Assembly (NCBI RefSeq): GCF_020510525.1
Contig: NZ_CP075188.1
Location: 3,906,001-3,970,000 of the forward strand
Direction: 5' to 3'
DNA from: Quatrionicoccus australiensis
GTDB taxonomy: Bacteria > Pseudomonadota > Gammaproteobacteria > Burkholderiales > Rhodocyclaceae
DNA: 64,000 bases
This document shows, one piece after another, positions 59,678 to 64,000 of the stretch. The notes below the pieces were generated by a model, which saw nothing but the letters and a program-made list of their open reading frames with translations, had not been told where the DNA came from and made no database searches. A program made the position numbers and the translations under genes. Each line of letters starts with the position of its first letter. The first letter of the stretch is position 1.

Positions 59678-60487
59678 TCAGGCCACGGCCGGCCGACGCG
59701 TCAGGCGCACTGCCGCAACAAAACTCAAGGCGATGATCGCCACCAGCATGAACCCGAAAACCAGCTCCTTGCCCTCGCTCCAGGCATCGACCGCCGGCGA
59801 CAGCAGCTTGGCAGCGCCGAAGGCGGCGACCAGCAGGCTGATGCCGGAAACGACCAGGCCCATGACGCGCGAGGCGACCAGCGCCACCTGGTCGGCGCGG
59901 GCGATCAGGCGGGCAATCCACAGGCCGTTGATGCCGTCGGTGAGCAGCATGCCGAGCATGAACAGTGAAGCGAGGATCAGCGCGTGTTCCCAGCCGCCAA
60001 ACTGGGTTGCGGTCAGCGCAAAGAAGGCAGCCTGCGACAAGGTATCGAAGGACAGCGCGAACAGGGCGCCGACCAGTGCAATCAGGGCCGGATGCGAAAC
60101 ATGCCGCAGATTGCCGAGCAGCTTGCCCTTGAGGCCGACCGGCTGGACGATCTCGTCCGGTCCGGCGGCGAGCACGGCAGCCAGGTTGAGGCTGCCAAGC
60201 GCAACCAGGAAGGCGATGGAAATCACGGCGCCGAGCAGGCCGAACCATTCCGGCACTTCCCAACGCCCGGCGATGGCCGAGACGCCGAGCGCGATGGCCA
60301 TGACCACAGCGCCATGGCCGAGCGAGAACAGGGTGCCGCAATAGCGCGCCAGAGCCGGCCGCTGCCGCGCGTTGTAGCGGGTCAGACCGTCGATGGTGGC
60401 GAGGTGGTCGGCGTCGAAACCGTGCTTCATGCCGAGCACGAAGGTCAGGATGAGCAGCGACAGCCAGTCGGTGGGCAGGGTTTCCAT
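59678..60487 (-). CDS. NiCoT-family nickel/cobalt permease
   Basis: A 269-residue inner-membrane permease with about eight helices. HGFDADHLATIDGLTR in helix II matches the HxxxxDH signature of HoxN/NixA. Other family blocks are LFSLGHGAVV and FALSFDTLSQAAFFAL. It imports Ni2+ (or Co2+). ATG 60487 was chosen; a TTG at 60523 would place the NikR-like palindrome inside the gene. It lies upstream of a TonB receptor and downstream of a HupT-like kinase and nikR, all on the minus strand. Nickel would serve hydrogenase or urease, neither of which is in the window. Confidence 0.88.
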   Translation of the reverse strand: METLPTDWLSLLILTFVLGMKHGFDADHLATIDGLTRYNARQRPALARYCGTLFSLGHGAVVMAIALGVSAIAGRWEVPEWFGLLGAVISIAFLVALGSLNLAAVLAAGPDEIVQPVGLKGKLLGNLRHVSHPALIALVGALFALSFDTLSQAAFFALTATQFGGWEHALILASLFMLGMLLTDGINGLWIARLIARADQVALVASRVMGLVVSGISLLVAAFGAAKLLSPAVDAWSEGKELVFGFMLVAIIALSFVAAVRLTRRPAVA

Positions 60488-60494
60488 GGCGTCC

Positions 60495-60521
60495 GTATGA
60501 ATGATTTTATTATCTTCATAC
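60495..60521. promoter_or_regulatory. NikR-box-like palindrome upstream of NiCoT gene
   Basis: GTATGA (60495-60500), 15 bases, TCATAC (60516-60521). The half-sites equal the E. coli NikR operator (GTATGA-N16-TCATAC), with a spacer one base shorter. The extended arms GTATGAA/TTCATAC are symmetrical. It lies 8 bases before ATG 60487, and nikR is 1.4 kb away. Confidence 0.75.
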
Positions 60522-60600
60522 AATTTGCGTGCCAGCGCAATAAGTCATTGTTCGTATTGCTTCTGCCCGGTTTTGCCGCGACCTCGTGCTGGCAAAGTGG

Positions 60601-61959
60601 TCAGTGACTTTCCAGCGGCAGTGACAAGACGAATTCCGCCCCGCCATCCGGCGCATTGCCGGCTGTCAGGCGGCCGCCGTGCCGTTCGACGATGCCGTAG
60701 CTGATCGACAGGCCGAGCCCGGTGCCCTGGCCAACCGGCTTGGTGGTGAAAAACGGCTCGAACAGCCGGCCCAGATATTCCGCCGCAATGCCCGGCCCGT
60801 TGTCGATGAAATGCAGGAAGGCCATGCCGTCGGCGCGACTGCCGACAATCTTCAGCGTCGCCGGCGACTGGTTGGCGGTGGCATCACAGGCATTCTGGAT
60901 CAGGTTCATGACCACCTGCTGCAACTGGCCGGACGAACCGGAGCAGCGCAAATCGGCCGGCAAATCGAGGTCGACCGCAAATTTGCTCGCCGCGCTCTGC
61001 ACCACCCAGCGCATCGAGCGCTCGACCACCTCGTTGAGACTGACCTGCTCGGGCTGCATCTTGTCCACCGCCGAAAAGCGTTTCAGCGCATCGACGATGT
61101 CGCGCGTGCGTTCGGCGCCCTCGATCATGCCGTCGATGAGTTGCGGCATATCGGCGACGATGCGGTCGATGCGCAGTTCGTCGCGCATTGCCTGCAAGCC
61201 GGCATCGGCCGCCGCCGGGCTGGCGTGCACGGCATTGAGATAGGCGTCGAGGCGGCCGGCGTAACGCTGCAGCGACAGCACGTTGCCGAGCACGAAACTG
61301 ATCGGGTTATTCAGTTCATGCGCGACGCCGGCCACCAGGCGACCCAGCGAAACCATCTTCTCGGCATGCAGCAACTGGCCCTGCGTGCGTTTCAGGTCGT
61401 CGTGCGCCTGGCGCAGCGCCGAATAGGCTCGCCGCAGTTCGCCAACCGGACGACCGGTGACCACCATGCCCATCAGTTTGCCGGTCTGCGACAGGCGCGG
61501 CGTGCAGTTCATCGAGACCGGTACGGTCGACCCGTCGCCGGCGCGCAAAAAGAACTCGCAGTCGTGCACGCCCTCGCGCCCGAAGCGGGCAAAGATTTCA
61601 CGCGCCTTGGCCCGTTCGACATCGTCGGCAAACAGGTCGAAGACCGGCTTGTGCTGCAGCTCTTCTATCGTCTTGCCGGCGATGTGCGACAGCGAGGGAT
61701 TGACCTCCTCGATATTGCCGTTGCGGTCGCAGACGATCAGGATGTCCGACATCGAGGCGAGCACGCTCTCGATGAACTGGTGCGACTCCTCGAGCGCGGC
61801 ATTCTTCTCTTCGAGCGCCACTTCGTACTGGAGGAGGTCGTTGTAGACCTCGTCCATTTTCTGGATGACTTCGATCCAGGCCTGCTCGCCGAGCTGCTCG
61901 GTGGCCGCCGGCAAGGGCGAATCGAGGCCCGGATCAGCGGGCCGGCCGGTAGTGGACAT
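60601..61959 (-). CDS. PAS-domain sensor histidine kinase, HupT/HoxJ-like
   Basis: A 452-residue kinase from ATG 61959, overlapping the nikR stop. N-terminal coiled region with WIEVIQKMDEVYNDLLQYEVALEEKN, PAS domain (FIESVLASMSDILIVCDRNGNIEEVN), HisKA with phospho-His in GVAHELNNPISF, and HATPase with NLIQNACDA (N-box), DNGPGI and GTGLGLSISYGI. There are no transmembrane helices. The N-terminal pattern matches HupT/HoxJ kinases, which with HupUV/HoxBC repress or tune hydrogenase genes in response to H2. The cognate regulator is not in the window. The nickel neighbours support a hydrogenase link. Confidence 0.75.
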   Translation of the reverse strand: MSTTGRPADPGLDSPLPAATEQLGEQAWIEVIQKMDEVYNDLLQYEVALEEKNAALEESHQFIESVLASMSDILIVCDRNGNIEEVNPSLSHIAGKTIEELQHKPVFDLFADDVERAKAREIFARFGREGVHDCEFFLRAGDGSTVPVSMNCTPRLSQTGKLMGMVVTGRPVGELRRAYSALRQAHDDLKRTQGQLLHAEKMVSLGRLVAGVAHELNNPISFVLGNVLSLQRYAGRLDAYLNAVHASPAAADAGLQAMRDELRIDRIVADMPQLIDGMIEGAERTRDIVDALKRFSAVDKMQPEQVSLNEVVERSMRWVVQSAASKFAVDLDLPADLRCSGSSGQLQQVVMNLIQNACDATANQSPATLKIVGSRADGMAFLHFIDNGPGIAAEYLGRLFEPFFTTKPVGQGTGLGLSISYGIVERHGGRLTAGNAPDGGAEFVLSLPLESH

Positions 61960-62398
61960 GCGCTGCGCCGTGTTCGTCGTGGGCGTGATGATGCTCGGGT
62001 TCGAGGGCAATCACGTTGAGCTTGCCGTGGCGCACGCCGCTCTCGGCCATCAGCTGGTCGGCAAATTGTCTGACCTCGGCGGTCGACCCTTTCAAAATGA
62101 CGGTTTCCAGACAATTGTCGTGATCGAGATGGCTATGCATCGCGGCCACGGTCAGGTCGTGATGGTCGTGCTGCAGGCCGGTGATACGTTCGGCCAGTTC
62201 GCGCTCGTGGTGGTTGTACACGTAGGACAAGTTGGCGACGCAATGCCCGGCCGGCGGATCGCGCTGGCGGTCGCTCTCGATGGCGCCACGAATCAGGTCG
62301 CGCACCGCTTCCGAGCGGTTGCTGTAGCCGCGCGCCGCGATCAGCTCGTCGAACTGGCTGGCCAGCGACTCGTCCAGCGAAATGGTAAAGCGCTCCAT
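61934..62398 (-). CDS. nikR: Nickel-responsive regulator NikR
   Basis: A 154-residue protein with the ribbon-helix-helix N-terminus MERFTISLDESLASQFDELIAARGYSNRSEAVRDLIR and an ACT-like nickel-binding domain with His and Cys ligands (HHDLTVAAMHSHLDHDNCLETVIL). The C-terminus has a His-rich tail (EHHHAHDEHGAAHVHY), probably an extra metal buffer. With Ni2+ it represses uptake genes, most likely via the palindrome at 60495. Its 3' end overlaps the HupT-like start by 26 bases. Confidence 0.93.
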   Translation of the reverse strand: MERFTISLDESLASQFDELIAARGYSNRSEAVRDLIRGAIESDRQRDPPAGHCVANLSYVYNHHERELAERITGLQHDHHDLTVAAMHSHLDHDNCLETVILKGSTAEVRQFADQLMAESGVRHGKLNVIALEPEHHHAHDEHGAAHVHYRPAR

Positions 62399-62572
62399 CG
62401 ATCATCCCCTTGGCGAAAACACCGGCAACAATGCCGGCATTCCCGATGGCGTGCAAGTCACCCGCGACAAAAAGCTGGAACGGGAAATGCTAGGAAAAGA
62501 CTGCAGTTCGGGAATCACGCTCTGGCATCCCTGCTTTCACAAGAAGCACATGTCGCATCAGGAGGATTCATC

Positions 62573-63538
62573 ATGGCTCATACCGACATCCGACTCGCTG
62601 TCGCCGAAGAACGCACCATCTACGACGTGGCCGCCATCGAACGCGCCATGGAAGAGGCCGCCGGCAACCGCAACGAAGCGCTCGCCACCCTGTACGACAA
62701 GATGAAGCAGCGCGGTGGCGGCCGTTTCCTGATCCGCCCGACCGGCGCCGACATGATCGATGACCTCTACGACAGCTGCCCCAATTTCAGCGACGTCATC
62801 GACGACCTGCGCAAATACGTCGCGCTGTCGGTGGCCGGCAACGAGCCGATGAGCTTCACGCCCATCCTGCTGCTCGGCGAACCGGGCATCGGCAAGACGC
62901 ATTTCGCCCGCGAACTGGCGGCCCGCCTCGGCACCGGCCACGAATTCATCTCGATGAGCGCCTTGACCGCCGGCTGGGTGCTTTCCGGCGCCTCGTCGCA
63001 ATGGAACAACGCCAAGCCGGGCAAGGTGGCGCACACTTTGGTGCATGGCGACTACGCCAACCCCATCGTGGTGCTCGATGAGATCGACAAGGCCGGCGGC
63101 GATTCACGCTACGACCCGATGGGTGCCCTGTACAGTCTGCTCGAACACGACACGGCGCGCGCCTTCAAGGACGAGTTCATTGATATCGACATCGACGCCT
63201 CGCACATCCTGTGGGTGACGACAGCCAACGACGAGCGTTCGATACCGGAACCCATCCTCAACCGCATGAACGTGTATGAAGTGCCGCGCCCCGACCACGA
63301 CGCTGCCATCAGCATCGCCGCCGCGCTCTATCGCGAGATCGTCGGCGAGCATGACTGGGGCTTCCCGCCGGAAGCCGAGGAAAGCGTGCTCGAACGCCTC
63401 GGTTCGCTGCCGCCGCGCGACATGCGCAAGCGTCTGCTCGCCGCCTTTGGCACGGCCAAGCTGGAAGGCCGCAACTGGCTGGAAGCGGCCGATTTCGAAC
63501 AGGCCCGCATGGGGCGCAGTCGCAAGATCGGCTTCTGA
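62573..63538 (+). CDS. Stand-alone Lon-type AAA+ ATPase
   Basis: A 321-residue AAA+ protein from ATG 62573 with AGGAGG upstream. Walker A GEPGIGKTH (about 104-112), Walker B IVVLDEIDKA (about 163-172), sensor 1 VTTAND and an arginine-finger region PILNRMNVYE resemble the Lon ATPase module. There is no N-terminal LON domain and no Ser-Lys protease domain; the C-terminus ends after the small AAA lid. An N-terminal helical segment (about 1-60) is unrecognised. It may remodel a partner protein rather than degrade it. It is divergent from nikR and convergent with a diguanylate cyclase. Confidence 0.8.
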   Translation: MAHTDIRLAVAEERTIYDVAAIERAMEEAAGNRNEALATLYDKMKQRGGGRFLIRPTGADMIDDLYDSCPNFSDVIDDLRKYVALSVAGNEPMSFTPILLLGEPGIGKTHFARELAARLGTGHEFISMSALTAGWVLSGASSQWNNAKPGKVAHTLVHGDYANPIVVLDEIDKAGGDSRYDPMGALYSLLEHDTARAFKDEFIDIDIDASHILWVTTANDERSIPEPILNRMNVYEVPRPDHDAAISIAAALYREIVGEHDWGFPPEAEESVLERLGSLPPRDMRKRLLAAFGTAKLEGRNWLEAADFEQARMGRSRKIGF

Positions 63539-63571
63539 AAACGCGCCCGGCCGCACCGGTCGGGCGCCCGC

Positions 63572-64000
63572 TCAAACGATGCGGCGCACCCGGACCCGGT
63601 TGCGCCCGCCCTGCTTGGCGTCGTACAGCGCCTGATCGGCCACCGCAATGAACTGGTGCGGATCGAGTTCGAGTACGCGCGGCGTCATCGCGACGCCAAC
63701 GCTGATCGTCAAATGCAGGCGCCGACCGCAATCGTCGAGCGCCTCGTCGGCGATCGACAGGCGCAGGCGCTCGGCAATTGCTTCCGCGACCTCGGCATCC
63801 TCGCCGTCGAGCACAATGAGGAACTCCTCGCCGCCATAACGACCGACCCGGTTGTAATCGCGCACACAGCTGTTCAGGCGGGCGGCGACCGCACGCAGGG
63901 CACGGTCGCCGGCATGATGCCCGTGCCCGTCGTTGATCTTCTTGAAAAAATCGATGTCTATCATCAACAGGCTGAGCGGCAGCCCCTCGCGGCGCGCCCG
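63572..64000 (-). CDS. GGDEF-domain diguanylate cyclase (partial, N-terminus beyond window)
   Basis: The last 142 residues of a protein whose start lies beyond base 64000; the frame is open to the edge. The GGDEF domain is clear: LLMIDIDFFKKINDGHGHHAGDRAL, then RYGGEEFLIVL (GGEEF active site, consistent with activity) and ADQALYDAKQGGRNRV. It makes c-di-GMP. The N-terminal sensor part is not seen. Between it and the AAA+ gene a gcgcccg/cgggcgc stem (63543-63567) lacks a U-tract. Confidence 0.93.
   Translation of the reverse strand, partial: RARREGLPLSLLMIDIDFFKKINDGHGHHAGDRALRAVAARLNSCVRDYNRVGRYGGEEFLIVLDGEDAEVAEAIAERLRLSIADEALDDCGRRLHLTISVGVAMTPRVLELDPHQFIAVADQALYDAKQGGRNRVRVRRIV

Noticed and set aside
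62519..62545. Sigma-54-like promoter upstream of the AAA+ gene (ctggcatccctgcttt)
   Set aside because: The GG and GC elements are too close for the -24/-12 spacing.
63543..63567. Terminator after the AAA+ gene
   Set aside because: The GC-rich stem has no U-tract on either strand.

Overview
The window looks like chromosome from a betaproteobacterium, most likely Rhodocyclales (Dechloromonas/Azonexus-like). The evidence is high-GC coding sequence, the accB-accC-prmA-zinc ribbon order, Mpl, WaaA/WaaC, a RegA/PrrA-type redox regulator, cytochrome c' and a HupT-like kinase next to nickel genes. This is inference from protein character; no 16S rRNA, tRNA or plasmid marker is present. No insertion sequence, prophage or CRISPR array was seen.

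Layout. 0-5.3 kb (minus): aroE (cut by the left edge), a TonB-like protein, an RNB exoribonuclease, a YqiA-like esterase, uppP and a YkgJ-type cysteine-cluster protein. 5.3-5.8 kb: a base-composition dip with two possible tiny membrane proteins on the plus strand. 5.8-12.5 kb (minus): a Spy-like protein, a lipoprotein hydrolase and a complete split MacA/ATPase/MacB plus TolC-type exporter. 12.7-14.7 kb: thiC with a TPP riboswitch. 14.9-19.4 kb (plus): a secreted alpha-carbonic anhydrase with an extra N-terminal domain, a TetR regulator with an operator against its start codon, pcm, a rhodanese and a TolC-family protein. 19.4-26 kb: LPS and envelope sugar genes (waaA, waaC, a WaaE-like glycosyltransferase, a nucleotide-sugar epimerase, glmS) and an RNase H protein. 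26.1-27 kb: an AT-richer pocket with a HEPN-motif protein and a remnant TonB receptor.

27-40 kb (minus) is the most unusual part. TonB/ExbB/ExbD, a TonB-dependent receptor, a PepSY membrane protein, a periplasmic DUF4198-like protein, a NapH-type membrane polyferredoxin, a double-cubane-cluster (YjiM/HgdB-like) reductase, its ATP-dependent activator, a CcdA/TauE-like membrane protein, a second receptor and cytochrome c' lie in one direction with short gaps or overlaps. A RegA/PrrA-type regulator is divergent from the TonB end, and the space between holds RegA-like palindromes including a perfect 20-bp inverted repeat. I read this as a redox-controlled uptake-plus-reduction system of unknown substrate.

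40.7-64 kb: an MdtABC-type RND pump, apaH, an ornithine-lipid pair (olsB/olsA-like), a PfkB kinase, a zinc-ribbon protein with a (Pro-Glu)23 repeat, prmA, accC, accB, aroQ, mpl and maeB. Then comes a nickel locus (nikR, HupT-like kinase, NiCoT permease behind a NikR-box-like palindrome, TonB receptor), a stand-alone Lon-type AAA+ ATPase and a diguanylate cyclase cut by the right edge.
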